Assembly (NCBI GenBank): GCA_002328035.1
Contig: DCVL01000024.1
Coordinates: 1 to 64,000, forward strand
DNA: 64,000 nucleotides
From: Geobacter sp. UBA2189
GTDB lineage: Bacteria > Desulfobacterota > Desulfuromonadia > Geobacterales > Pseudopelobacteraceae
Direction of reading: 5' to 3'
Position 1 is the first letter of the stretch. Every line of letters begins with the position of its first letter. Both the position numbers and the translations under genes were made by a program. Positions 54,477 to 63,139 of the stretch are shown here, piece after piece. Below the pieces are notes generated by a model. That model had not been told where the DNA came from. It made no database searches and saw nothing but the letters and a program-made list of their open reading frames with translations.

Positions 54477-54895
54477 TATGGCCCTACTTCGCAGGATACG
54501 AGCCTGCCATTTTCATACAGGGTAACAGGCTGATCCTGCATACATTTTTTGCCATCAATAGTGAAAGGTTTGTCCAGGGTGCAACTTTCCAGCTTACCTG
54601 ATGGATACAGGGTGATCTGCCCCCTGTCGCCACATGGGACTCCATCTATGCTGACATCTTCGTAAAGTACACAGTAACGGAGTGATCCGTTTGGCAGAAA
54701 GGAGATACCGGCGTTGGCGCTGCACTTTATATCTCCATGCCTGTAACCGTTTCTAAGGGTGCAGGAACGAACCGTTCCATCTTCATAAAAAGATACATTG
54801 GTGTCTGTGGCACAGATCGATTTGTCCGCAGCCACTGCCATTCCAGTAGTCGATACAGAGATAAGAATAGTTGATAACAGCAACAGTTTTTTCAT
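54476..54895 (-). CDS. Secreted four-fold cysteine-repeat protein
   Basis: 139 residues: signal peptide (1-22, cleavage near VAA), then four repeats of exactly 30 residues. Cysteines fall at 28, 45, 58, 75, 88, 105, 118 and 135, i.e. C-x16-C-x12 repeated without exception. Each repeat carries a MORN-like hairpin (FYEDGTVRSC, FLPNGSLRYC, LYPSGKLESC, LYENGRLVSC). The even cysteine number and export suggest disulfides made by periplasmic Dsb enzymes, within a repeat or between neighbours. The next gene, a barrel protein, overlaps the stop. No named family; related MORN_2-type proteins are known but not with this strict spacing to my knowledge. Confidence 0.85.
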   Translation of the reverse strand: MKKLLLLSTILISVSTTGMAVAADKSICATDTNVSFYEDGTVRSCTLRNGYRHGDIKCSANAGISFLPNGSLRYCVLYEDVSIDGVPCGDRGQITLYPSGKLESCTLDKPFTIDGKKCMQDQPVTLYENGRLVSCEVGP

Positions 54896-54985
54896 GGTAA
54901 ACTCCTTGTATTAAAAACGGGATTCTTTAGGTTTGAGTAAAGCACAGTTTTTTAAAAAGTGAAGCTGAAAATATTTTCCTGTCGG

Positions 54986-55423
54986 TCATATCCCGATATC
55001 CTCGTTCCATAGCTCTGGCTTTTCCCTGATAAACTGTTCCATCATTGAGATACATTCAGGATCCTGCAGAACCTCAACTACCACCCCGCGTGAACGGAGC
55101 AGTTCCTCTTCGCCCATAAATGTCCTGTTTTCGCCTGCAACTACTTTGGGTATACCGTACAGCAGAACAGCTCCACTGCACATTGGACAAGGAGACAGTG
55201 TCGTATAAAGAACCGACTCCCTATAAACAGAGCCTGATTGACGGCCTGCGTTTTCCAGGGCATCCATCTCTCCATGAAGGATAGCGCTTCCCTTTTGCAC
55301 CCTGCGGTTATGTCCATGCCCTATTATGGAGCCTTTATGGACGATTACTGAACCGATCGGGATCCCTCCTTCAGCCAGTCCCAGCTTTGCTTCTTCAAGT
55401 GCTGCACGCATATATAAATCCAT
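54986..55423 (-). CDS. Cytosine deaminase of the yeast FCY1 type
   Basis: Zinc-dependent deaminase, cytosine to uracil. 145 residues with zinc ligands His50-x-Glu52 (LHGEMDALENAG) and Cys79-x2-Cys82 (LSPCPMCSGA). The whole chain resembles yeast Fcy1: GIPIGSVIV, YTTLSPCPMC, YGIPKVVAGEN and a C-terminus ending ELWNEDIG, where Fcy1 has a near-identical close. This differs from the E. coli CodA fold and from TadA, whose C-terminus is unlike this. It follows a solute-binding lipoprotein by 28 bases in an operon with a dicarboxylate carrier. Other nucleoside or blasticidin-type substrates cannot be excluded. Confidence 0.85.
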   Translation of the reverse strand: MDLYMRAALEEAKLGLAEGGIPIGSVIVHKGSIIGHGHNRRVQKGSAILHGEMDALENAGRQSGSVYRESVLYTTLSPCPMCSGAVLLYGIPKVVAGENRTFMGEEELLRSRGVVVEVLQDPECISMMEQFIREKPELWNEDIGI

Positions 55424-55451
55424 CTTTCAAACTCCTTTCAAGAGGTTGTTT

Positions 55452-56228
55452 TTAAGGATTGGCGACAACTATTCTGGTACTTAGCCACTTGTTAAGAATC
55501 TTCTGCAGAGTTCCCTCTTTCTTCATCCTCTCAAGCTCTCTGTTCATCTGAATCAACAAAGCCGGATCGTTTTTTCTGACAGCCCAGGCTATTGGTTCAT
55601 CAGTCAATGCCTCAAAAAGACCGACCAGTCCGGGTCTTTGGCTTGCAAGATCTGCGCTGAATCTCCAGACAGTCGGTGCGTCATGCACAAAACAATCAAT
55701 ACTTCCCTGTTCAAGCGCCCTGATCCCTGCCTCAGTTGTATCAAAATGCGTTATAGTACCCCATGCAAAGCTCTTAAGCACATACTGTTCACCGGTAGTT
55801 CCCCGTTCAACACCTATTCGCGTTGCCTCGACCTGGTTAAAAAGAGCCTTGGGAAAGCGTTTCAGATCCTTTTCCCGTATAAGCAGCATCTGGCCGATTT
55901 TCATGTAGGAATCAGTAAAATTTACAACCACCTGCCGTTCCGGCGTGATCGACATACCGGCCATAATCAGGTCAATCTCTCCTGCCTTAAGAGAAGGTAT
56001 CAGATGATCAAAAGCCATTATCTCAAATTTTATACCTCTACCTGTCTGTTTGCCCAGTTCTGTCGCAAGATCCGGCTCTATGCCGGCCAAAGTGCCATCC
56101 TTCATAAAGGCAAGCGGTGGATAGCTGGGAGCTATCCCTATCTTCAGATCAGGCCCTGAAGCGCAACCGGCAACCAGCATTAAAGAGAGGGTGATTGTAA
56201 AAGACCATACCAGTTTAATAAAATTCAT
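55452..56228 (-). CDS. Solute-binding lipoprotein (amino-acid-type periplasmic receptor)
   Basis: 258 residues: lipoprotein signal with Cys22 in LVAGCASG, then a type II solute-binding fold of the polar amino acid family (IGIAPSYPPLAFM, LAGIEPDLATELG, DLIMAGMSITPERQ, and VERGTTGEQYV). No ABC permease or ATPase is encoded near; the gene overlaps the stop of a DAACS carrier by four bases, suggesting ligand presentation to that carrier or a sensory role. Substrate most likely an amino or dicarboxylic acid. Followed by cytosine deaminase. Confidence 0.87.
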   Translation of the reverse strand: MNFIKLVWSFTITLSLMLVAGCASGPDLKIGIAPSYPPLAFMKDGTLAGIEPDLATELGKQTGRGIKFEIMAFDHLIPSLKAGEIDLIMAGMSITPERQVVVNFTDSYMKIGQMLLIREKDLKRFPKALFNQVEATRIGVERGTTGEQYVLKSFAWGTITHFDTTEAGIRALEQGSIDCFVHDAPTVWRFSADLASQRPGLVGLFEALTDEPIAWAVRKNDPALLIQMNRELERMKKEGTLQKILNKWLSTRIVVANP

Positions 56229-57502
56229 CTTATTGCTCCTTCATTTATCTTTTCTTGCTCCGCACAACCCAGAAAGAGTAAAGCCTGTTCCAGATTAAAC
56301 TCACCTTCCAGTTTTGAAACTGCCAGTGCCGCAACATAGTTACCAATCACATTTACAACTGTCCGTCCCATATCCAGAATCCGGTCTATTCCCAGTATTA
56401 TACTGATCCCCTCAATGGGTAGGCCAACAGAGCCTAAAGTGGCGGTAAGAACAACCATAGAAGCCCCTGGAACACCGGCAATCCCCTTTGATGTGAGCAT
56501 AAGGGTCAGTACCAGTGTGATCTGCTGAAAAAGTGTTAGATGGATCCCATACATCTGTGCGATGAAAAGAGCTGCAAGCGCCTGATAAAGGGTGCTGCCG
56601 TCAAGATTAAAGGTATAACCGGTTGGAATAACGAACGAGGCTATACGCTGGGGAGCACCTGACTTTTCTGCCTTGGTAATAATACTTGGCAGAACAGTCT
56701 CGCTACTTGCAGTTGAAAAGGCCAGCAGAATCTCTTCACGTATAGATCTTAAAAGCGGAATGAGCCTTATCCCCAGCCAGCGGCAGACCGCGCCTATCGC
56801 CAAAAACAGAAAAACAAGCATGGCGCCGTAAACCGTTGCGGCTAGTTTAAGTAGCGGCAGCATCGTATGGATGCCGAACTTCGCGACGGTCAGAGAGACC
56901 ATGGCAAAGACACCCACAGGCGCAAACCTCATCACTATATTTGTCAGTTTGAACATCACCTCTGCAAACCCCTTGAACAGCTCCAGCACAGGAACGGCCT
57001 TTTCTCCGACTGAAGCCAAGGCAAGGCCAAACATGACAGAAAAGAATATGACGGCCAGCATATCGGCCTTGGCAAGAGAATCTACAATATTGGTGGGAAC
57101 AATACTGATAAGGGTCTCTGCAAGGGTGTGAGAATGAGCCTTCTCTGCAAACGTAGCCGCAACCTGCAAACCTCCGGCAGGGAGTTCAATCCCTGCCCCC
57201 GGCCTGATGATGTTGGCTGCCAGCAAACCTATGACAATAGCTGCTGTCGTAAGAACCTCGAAATAGATGATGGTCTTTAACCCCAGGCGACCAAAGCTGT
57301 GCACCTCTCCATTCCCGGCCACACCAACCACAAGGCTTGCAACCACTATTGGCACCATTATCATCTTGAACATCCTGACAAACATGGTGCCAAGTGGCTC
57401 TACCATAGCGATGAAGGTCTGGTTGCCTGAGAAAAGCCAACCGGCAAGAATACCTGTAGCCATACCGATCATCACCAGCGTCGCCAGTCCAGGTTTTTTC
57501 AT
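56225..57502 (-). CDS. Dicarboxylate/amino acid:cation symporter (DAACS family)
   Basis: Inner-membrane Na+ or H+ symporter of the GltP/DctA family, 425 residues, with eight helices and two reentrant hairpins. Family motifs: the serine-rich hairpin AFSTASSETVLPS, GYTFNLDGSTLY, and TSKGIAGVPGASMVVL. Expected substrates are glutamate, aspartate or C4-dicarboxylates. It begins the operon dctA-like, receptor, deaminase. A plausible sigma-70 promoter lies at 57547-57576. Ribosome site is GGGGGG, at a rather long distance from the ATG. Confidence 0.92.
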   Translation of the reverse strand: MKKPGLATLVMIGMATGILAGWLFSGNQTFIAMVEPLGTMFVRMFKMIMVPIVVASLVVGVAGNGEVHSFGRLGLKTIIYFEVLTTAAIVIGLLAANIIRPGAGIELPAGGLQVAATFAEKAHSHTLAETLISIVPTNIVDSLAKADMLAVIFFSVMFGLALASVGEKAVPVLELFKGFAEVMFKLTNIVMRFAPVGVFAMVSLTVAKFGIHTMLPLLKLAATVYGAMLVFLFLAIGAVCRWLGIRLIPLLRSIREEILLAFSTASSETVLPSIITKAEKSGAPQRIASFVIPTGYTFNLDGSTLYQALAALFIAQMYGIHLTLFQQITLVLTLMLTSKGIAGVPGASMVVLTATLGSVGLPIEGISIILGIDRILDMGRTVVNVIGNYVAALAVSKLEGEFNLEQALLFLGCAEQEKINEGAIR

Positions 57503-57546
57503 CTGAGAGGGTTCCCCCCTGGTTTAAGACAATTTACCAATACATG

Positions 57547-57576
57547 AATATACGGAGCTCGTTAGAACAGTTTAAA
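57547..57576 (-). promoter_or_regulatory. Possible sigma-70 promoter for the symporter operon
   Basis: Minus strand TTTAAA (57571-57576), 18-base spacer, TATATT (57547-57552). Confidence 0.4.
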
Positions 57577-57799
57577 TCCTCGGCCGCACTCCGGCTCTGT
57601 TTATTTATCCCGCTCCAGAGTTACATTTATTGTGTCAGGCAGGTTAGATTCTGTTGAATGCTCTCATCAGGCCCAGGAGAAAGGATAGCAGAAATTTTTG
57701 AGAGGGCAACCTTCTGAAGGGGCTTCACCTGGAATATATTTTCTGTTTGTTTGCCAGATAAGACTATCTCTGAAACAAGAGCGGGGCAGGAAAAGCTGA

Positions 57800-57828
57800 T
57801 TGACCAGGCGGATTCTTCAGGGTATTTT
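57800..57828 (+). promoter_or_regulatory. Sigma-70-type promoter for the hybrid kinase
   Basis: TTGACC (57800-57805), 17-base spacer, TATTTT (57823-57828); leader about 38 bases to the ATG at 57873. Confidence 0.5.
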
Positions 57829-57872
57829 AAAGCTAATTAAAAACAAAAGGGCAAGATTTAAAGGTATAATCC

Positions 57873-60050
57873 ATGGATGAAAGTTCACCAGACAACCTGA
57901 TTCTTGACCACCATATTGACCTTCGCAGCAGAATTATTCTCGCCATTTCCATTCTCCTTTTAACACTGTTACTCCTCTCCATCTGGCATGCATACACAGG
58001 TTTTAAGGTTGCAGTAAGCAATGCAGAGCAACTTTCACAAAGCTACGCACGCTCTCTAAAGGAACATGCTGAACGGGCGTTCTCAGAAGCCGATCAGGTT
58101 CTTCTGGCATGTATCAGGGAAATTGAGGCTTCAGGAGGGGTCAACTCTGTTGATCACCATGCCTTAACCAGAATACTAAAGGGGCATAACAGCAACATCC
58201 CACATATTTCAGCAATAACGGCTATCGGGGCAAATGGTATTGTAAGAGCCACCTCCCTGGCAGATATAAAAACCCTTCCTGATGCTTCGGAGCGCAATTA
58301 CTTTAAATACCACCGTGAAAACCGTTCGGATGAAATGCTGCTCAGCCCGCCTATTCAATCACTTGCAAACAAGCAGTGGGGATTTACCATTTCCAGACGT
58401 TTGCAAAAGAGTTCAGGAGAGTTTGATGGAGTAGCTCTTATCTTCTTTAACCTTAAATATTTTGAGGAACTTTACAGTTCTATTGTTGCAGGTAAAAACG
58501 GGCGTTTTACCCTTGCAAGCACAGCTGGAGATTATCTTGTACTGGTACCCTCAGATGAAAAGGTTTATGCCAGCGGCAAGAAGACTGCCCAGTTCTTTCG
58601 TCAATATGTGGAAGAAAAGCCTTTTAGAACCTATCACAATCCAAGTTCCAACATTGCAAAAGAGTACCGTATTATCTCATATTACAAGCTGGATCATTAT
58701 CCGGTCATTGCAATTTCATCCTTTGGGAGAAAACAGGCGACCGCTGAATGGTTAAGCACAACTATAAAGCAGGGGATAATCACTCTGCTGCTATGTATTA
58801 TGGTAATCCTCCTTACCAGAACTCTGCTTGGCCATATAAAGGAACTGGATCTTACAAACCATCAACTGGAAAGCAGGCAAAGGGAGCTAAAGGAGGCAGA
58901 AGAGGCAGCATCAGCAGCCACAAGGGCAAAAAGTGAATTTCTGGCCAATATGAGCCACGAAATACGCACGCCAATGAATGCCATCATAACCCTGACCCAG
59001 CTTAGTCTTGAATCCGATCTGCCCCCGCAGCCGCGTGAATATCTGCAGCGCCTTAAAAACTCATCCAAAACACTTATGTATATAATCAATGACATCCTTG
59101 ACTTCTCCAAGATAGAGGCGCGGATGCTCACGCTTGAGAATAAGCGGATGAATCTGCATGAAATTTTACAGCAGTCAATTGACCTTTTTCAGATCTCTGC
59201 CTCTGAGAAAGGCCTTGAACTTACACTGACAAGATCTCCGGAACTTCCGCTTTACGTTTCGGGAGACCCTGTAAGGCTTACTCAGATACTTAACAACTTT
59301 ATAAGTAACGCCATCAAGTTTACGGAAAAGGGCACAATCTCCGTAAGAGCCGAAATGGTAGAAATAAGAGAGAAGAAGGTTCTTGTCAGGTTTGAAATTA
59401 AGGATACCGGCATCGGAATTGAGATCAACATAATCAATTCAATGTTTCAGCCATTTACCCAGGCGGATGGTTCAATAGTAAGGCGTTTTGGAGGAACAGG
59501 TCTGGGTCTTGCAATTGCTAATAGCCTTGTTGAGTTGATGGGGGGGAAAATATCTGTAAACAGTGAGCCTGAGAGCGGCAGTACCTTCACCTTTACGGTT
59601 CTTCTTGATCTCCCTGTGGAAGAGGAGAAATCAGAACAGAGGAAAGAGCCTACACTTCTCGATCTGGCAAAAGGTATAGGAGGAAGAAATATCCTGCTGG
59701 TTGAGGACAATGAGGCCAATCAGTATGTTGCAAAGCAGCTGCTGATCAGAGCCGGACTAAAGGTGGAGATCGCCAACAACGGAAGTGAGGCACTGGATAA
59801 ACTGAAAAACAAACATTATGACGCGATCCTGATGGATATGCAGATGCCGGTGATGGATGGAATTCAGGCAACCAGATTGATAAGGGGACAGCCAGCCTTC
59901 AATGATCTCCCTATTATCGCAATGACAGCTGCAGCAACTGAGAGTGACAGGGAGAACTGCATTCTAGCAGGGATGAATGATTACATTAGCAAACCTGTCT
60001 CTGCTGTAGAACTTTTTGAAAAACTTTTCAGATGGATTCGAAGTAAATAA
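57873..60050 (+). CDS. Membrane hybrid histidine kinase with Cache sensor and receiver domain
   Basis: 725 residues: TM1 (about 20-38), a periplasmic Cache-like sensor (about 50-290), TM2 (about 299-316), coiled coil, HisKA with the phospho-accepting histidine in MSHEIRTPMNA (near 362), HATPase with N-, G1- and G2-box (NNFISNAIKFT, DTGIGI, GGTGLGLAI), and a C-terminal receiver with Asp655 in MDMQMPVMDG. It would detect a small molecule outside and pass phosphate to its own receiver. No separate regulator is adjacent on this strand. The last third of its receiver closely resembles the remnant at 22234, so these kinases form a paralogous group in the genome. Confidence 0.92.
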   Translation: MDESSPDNLILDHHIDLRSRIILAISILLLTLLLLSIWHAYTGFKVAVSNAEQLSQSYARSLKEHAERAFSEADQVLLACIREIEASGGVNSVDHHALTRILKGHNSNIPHISAITAIGANGIVRATSLADIKTLPDASERNYFKYHRENRSDEMLLSPPIQSLANKQWGFTISRRLQKSSGEFDGVALIFFNLKYFEELYSSIVAGKNGRFTLASTAGDYLVLVPSDEKVYASGKKTAQFFRQYVEEKPFRTYHNPSSNIAKEYRIISYYKLDHYPVIAISSFGRKQATAEWLSTTIKQGIITLLLCIMVILLTRTLLGHIKELDLTNHQLESRQRELKEAEEAASAATRAKSEFLANMSHEIRTPMNAIITLTQLSLESDLPPQPREYLQRLKNSSKTLMYIINDILDFSKIEARMLTLENKRMNLHEILQQSIDLFQISASEKGLELTLTRSPELPLYVSGDPVRLTQILNNFISNAIKFTEKGTISVRAEMVEIREKKVLVRFEIKDTGIGIEINIINSMFQPFTQADGSIVRRFGGTGLGLAIANSLVELMGGKISVNSEPESGSTFTFTVLLDLPVEEEKSEQRKEPTLLDLAKGIGGRNILLVEDNEANQYVAKQLLIRAGLKVEIANNGSEALDKLKNKHYDAILMDMQMPVMDGIQATRLIRGQPAFNDLPIIAMTAAATESDRENCILAGMNDYISKPVSAVELFEKLFRWIRSK

Positions 60051-60060
60051 CCCGGGCGAG

Positions 60061-61713
60061 TTATGACTTTCTCATAGTTGCTCCAAGATGGCGCAGTCCT
60101 TCGGAACAGTCGAGCTTATCCAGGCAGGCCTCAATTAAAATCAGGCGATCTTTGTTCTTGTCAGCTGTTTTTAATGCCAGATCAATATCCTCCTCTGTTT
60201 TTGCAATTATCCCCAATCCCTGGTCTCCTGCATTGAATATCTCTGGAACCCCTGTATAGCGCCACATCTGAATGTCGTTGTAAGGGCCGTCTTCATGAAG
60301 CATCCTTTCAACCAGATAACCGTCGTTGTTTATCACAATAAGAATTGCTGGAATCTTGAGACGAATCAGGGTGGAAACTTCCTGCATGGTCATCTGAAAG
60401 GCTCCGTCTCCGGTCAACACTACAGGGCGCCTTTCAGGGCGTGCCAGTGCGGCTCCAAGAGAGGCTGGGGTACAGTAACCTATAGATGAGTAGTAGGACT
60501 GAACTATAAAACGTTCCGGTTCTTCAATCGTAAACTCCGGTGCCGCACAGAATGCGTCTCCAGGTTCTGCAAGCAGCAGCATACTGTCATCAAGAAAGCT
60601 GCCAATCACTTCATACAGCCTGGCTGCGGTCAAAGGTCTGTTTGCAACAGGAATGAATCTTGCTCTTGCCGTACGGGGTTCGGATGGATGAGCATCCAGA
60701 TAGGAACGGCTGCGAACGAGTGGCAAAAGCTCTCTTAGAAGATCTGTAACAGGCAGGTTATGGAAGTAGCGATTACCGATTCTAACAGAATCCCGCCCTG
60801 CTTCAATTGTGTGATCAGGGTCAATTTTGTTGCTGAATATCCCTGTATCCAGATCCGTCATCCAGGTGCCGACTGAAAATAGGCAGTCAGAATCTTCAAT
60901 CTGTTTCTGGACAGCTGGTCTGCTCCAGCCCCCCTGATAGATCCCTATAAATTGCGGATGCATCTCAGGCAATGATGATTTACTGCTAAGCATGGTTGCA
61001 AAAGGGAACTCTCCCTGTTCAATCAGCCTCAACAGTTCTTTGCCAAGATGAAAACGGGATATCTCGATACCGGCAAGGATAGCCGGTCTGGAAGCCTTGT
61101 TCAGCAGTTCTGCTACAATTCCTGCACATTCTCTCAACGAATCAGGATCTGAAGCTCTAACAGAGTGAGCAATTGGATTATAAGGTGGTTTGCATGCCAT
61201 AAGGGCAATATCAGCCGGAAGCTCAAGATAAACGGGAAGCTTGAGGGTAACACAACTTGAAAGTACCCGATCGATCAGTTGAGGAGCGGTATCAGGGTTG
61301 TCAAGCAGTGCGGAATCAATTGTAACCTTTTGGTATATCTCAAGTTGCCTGTTATAGTCCTCAACCAGGTGATGTACCAGTGCACCGGTTTTGCGACGTC
61401 CGGTCGGAGGCGCTCCGCTTATCAGTACCAGCGGAACCATCTCGGCAAAGGCTCCTGCTACGGCGTTAAGTGCACTAAAGCCACCCACCGCATATGTAAC
61501 CACAGCACCACCTATTCCGTTCAGGCGTGCATATCCATCTGCAGCATAGCCCGCATTAAGCTCGTTACAGGTTCCAACCCATTCAATCGGATTGGTTATA
61601 ACTTGATCCAGAAAATCAAGTACATAGTCTCCAGGGACACCAAAAAGATGCTTAACACCCAGTTCCTGTAATCTTTGAAGGAGATAGGTTGAAACTGTAC
61701 ATACTTCAGGCAT
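60061..61713 (-). CDS. Thiamin-diphosphate alpha-keto acid decarboxylase (pyruvate/indolepyruvate type)
   Basis: 550 residues, PDC family: catalytic Glu51 in CNELNAGYAADGYAR, the central domain, and the ThDP/Mg motif GDGAFQ (near 438) to NNDGYLVE (near 466). It decarboxylates a 2-keto acid to an aldehyde; pyruvate, indolepyruvate and branched-chain ketoacids are all possible. Activity to make or consume aldehydes is unusual for metal-reducing anaerobes, which normally use pyruvate:ferredoxin oxidoreductase. Active-site HH motif was not identified with confidence. No alcohol dehydrogenase is nearby. Single-gene unit, convergent with the hybrid kinase. Confidence 0.87.
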   Translation of the reverse strand: MPEVCTVSTYLLQRLQELGVKHLFGVPGDYVLDFLDQVITNPIEWVGTCNELNAGYAADGYARLNGIGGAVVTYAVGGFSALNAVAGAFAEMVPLVLISGAPPTGRRKTGALVHHLVEDYNRQLEIYQKVTIDSALLDNPDTAPQLIDRVLSSCVTLKLPVYLELPADIALMACKPPYNPIAHSVRASDPDSLRECAGIVAELLNKASRPAILAGIEISRFHLGKELLRLIEQGEFPFATMLSSKSSLPEMHPQFIGIYQGGWSRPAVQKQIEDSDCLFSVGTWMTDLDTGIFSNKIDPDHTIEAGRDSVRIGNRYFHNLPVTDLLRELLPLVRSRSYLDAHPSEPRTARARFIPVANRPLTAARLYEVIGSFLDDSMLLLAEPGDAFCAAPEFTIEEPERFIVQSYYSSIGYCTPASLGAALARPERRPVVLTGDGAFQMTMQEVSTLIRLKIPAILIVINNDGYLVERMLHEDGPYNDIQMWRYTGVPEIFNAGDQGLGIIAKTEEDIDLALKTADKNKDRLILIEACLDKLDCSEGLRHLGATMRKS

Positions 61714-61821
61714 GACAGACCCCCATACAGCAATTTATTTTACTGCCATAAATTTTCAGTATATCAGAGATTTTCAGAGGCACAATCAGGGAAACCATCA
61801 ATAATGGAACTAACAGCCTGA

Positions 61822-61849
61822 TTTACATCTCTGTAGTTTATGATATGAT
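61822..61849 (+). promoter_or_regulatory. Sigma-70 promoter before the HD-GYP gene
   Basis: TTTACA (61822-61827), 16-base spacer, TATGAT (61844-61849); about 28 bases from the likely start to the ATG at 61884. Confidence 0.55.
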
Positions 61850-61883
61850 CCTGCCGTTATAGAGGTTATCTATTGGAGGTAAA

Positions 61884-62681
61884 ATGCAAAACGGCAAGGA
61901 AGAGCTTGAACAACTTCTTGAAATTATTGGCAATATTTCAATGGGAAATTATTCAAACGATATAATGCCACTTACTACTGACAGGACTCCGGAGCCGATT
62001 AAGACGGTTGCCGAGGCTATGGGGATGATGATGGTCAAGGTGGAGGCCAGGGAGTATCAACTGGAACTGTTGATTGATGAATTGAGGCAACTTAACGAAC
62101 AGATCCGTAGTAACGCCATTCAGACCATACAGGCAATGGCTCAGGCTCTGGAGGCACGCGACACATATACAAGGGGTCATGCAGAGCGTGTAGGATCAAT
62201 AGCTGCCGAGATTGCGGCAGAGATGGGTTTTGAGGAAGAGAGGATAGAGCTTGTCCGGACGGCTGGCATCCTCCATGATATAGGAAAGATTGGCTGTTCT
62301 GACCGGATTTTTCAGGATCATGGAGCGAAGAATCCGCCTGATGTGGTTAAAGAGATCTTAAGCCATCCTGTGGTGGGGGCAGAGATCCTTAAACCGCTCG
62401 ACTTCCTTGATGAAGTAAGCAGTATCATCCTGTGCCACCATGAAAGGGCAGATGGCAAAGGATATCCAAATGGTCTACCGTTGGACAGGATACCGCTGGA
62501 GTCGCGTATTATCGCTGTTGCTGATGCATATGATGCAATGACGACGGATCGCCCATATCAGAAGGCCAAGACTACGGAGCTTGCGATGGAGATACTTGGC
62601 AAGCTTTCCGGGGTTCAGTGGGATCCGGACTGTGTTGCAGCCTTTCAGAGGCTTAATTCCAAAAAGAGTGAGCAGGCTTGA
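61884..62681 (+). CDS. HD-GYP domain protein, candidate c-di-GMP phosphodiesterase
   Basis: 265 residues: a short N-terminal helical part (1-70) with a segment VEAREYQLELLIDEL that joins a coiled coil, then an HD-GYP domain: HAERV, HDIGKIG (metal HD) and HHERADGKGYPNGLP (the diagnostic HHExxDGxGYP). HD-GYP enzymes hydrolyse c-di-GMP. The N-terminal segment also appears in the neighbouring truncated kinase (63140-64000) as IEAREFRLEQMISDL, so the two share a helical signalling module. AGGAGG-type ribosome site (TTGGAGGT) precedes the ATG. Confidence 0.9.
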   Translation: MQNGKEELEQLLEIIGNISMGNYSNDIMPLTTDRTPEPIKTVAEAMGMMMVKVEAREYQLELLIDELRQLNEQIRSNAIQTIQAMAQALEARDTYTRGHAERVGSIAAEIAAEMGFEEERIELVRTAGILHDIGKIGCSDRIFQDHGAKNPPDVVKEILSHPVVGAEILKPLDFLDEVSSIILCHHERADGKGYPNGLPLDRIPLESRIIAVADAYDAMTTDRPYQKAKTTELAMEILGKLSGVQWDPDCVAAFQRLNSKKSEQA

Positions 62682-62705
62682 AAATCTCTCCAAAACAGAT
62701 TGAAG

Positions 62706-63122
62706 CTACTCAGCCTCTCCGGGATTATTGTGATTTTTCCATGAATATCCGGCTTTCGTCTGTGCATCGATACAGGCAACCAGCTCCTCATGCTTCACCG
62801 GTTTTGCCATAAAGATATGACTTCCTATCTTGCTTCCGGAGGGCTCCACCTCTTGCTGTGTAACAATGGCGGTCAGGAATATGACTGGAACCGCAGCAAG
62901 TTTTGGATCCTCTGCAAGGGCTGCAGCTACAGCCCCGCCATCCATTTCGGGCATCATTACATCGCAAACTACAAGGTCAGGTCTGAATTGCCTGGCAGTC
63001 TCAAACGCATCGGTCGGGATATTGACCTCCTGCACCTCAAAACGGCCTGTGGCTTCAAGATTACGACGTATCATCCTTGTAATCCCTGCTTCATCATCAA
63101 TCAAAAGGATTCTTTTCTTCAT
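62706..63122 (-). CDS. Single-domain response regulator
   Basis: 138 residues, receiver domain only (MKKRILLIDDEAG, phosphorylation site Asp54 in VVCDVMMPEMDG, switch LTAI and KPVKHEE) plus a short basic tail. Without an output domain it must act through a partner, for example the HD-GYP protein encoded convergently or as a phosphate sink. The ATG at 63122 follows GAGAGG; an upstream TTG is not used. The kinase gene ends 17 bases upstream, so the two form a two-component pair. Confidence 0.9.
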   Translation of the reverse strand: MKKRILLIDDEAGITRMIRRNLEATGRFEVQEVNIPTDAFETARQFRPDLVVCDVMMPEMDGGAVAAALAEDPKLAAVPVIFLTAIVTQQEVEPSGSKIGSHIFMAKPVKHEELVACIDAQTKAGYSWKNHNNPGEAE

Positions 63123-63139
63123 TGTCAACCTCTCCTGTT

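Larger units (their letters stand above)
57503..57872. other. Intergenic region, 370 bases, divergent promoters
   Basis: Holds one candidate promoter for each flanking gene (57547-57576 minus, 57800-57828 plus). In the middle (57600-57780) I see no gene, hairpin with T-run or sigma-54 site. Confidence 0.45.

Noticed and set aside
61730..61748. Minus-strand TGGCAG ... TTGC before the keto-acid decarboxylase
   Set aside because: GG and GC are 14 bases apart instead of 10.
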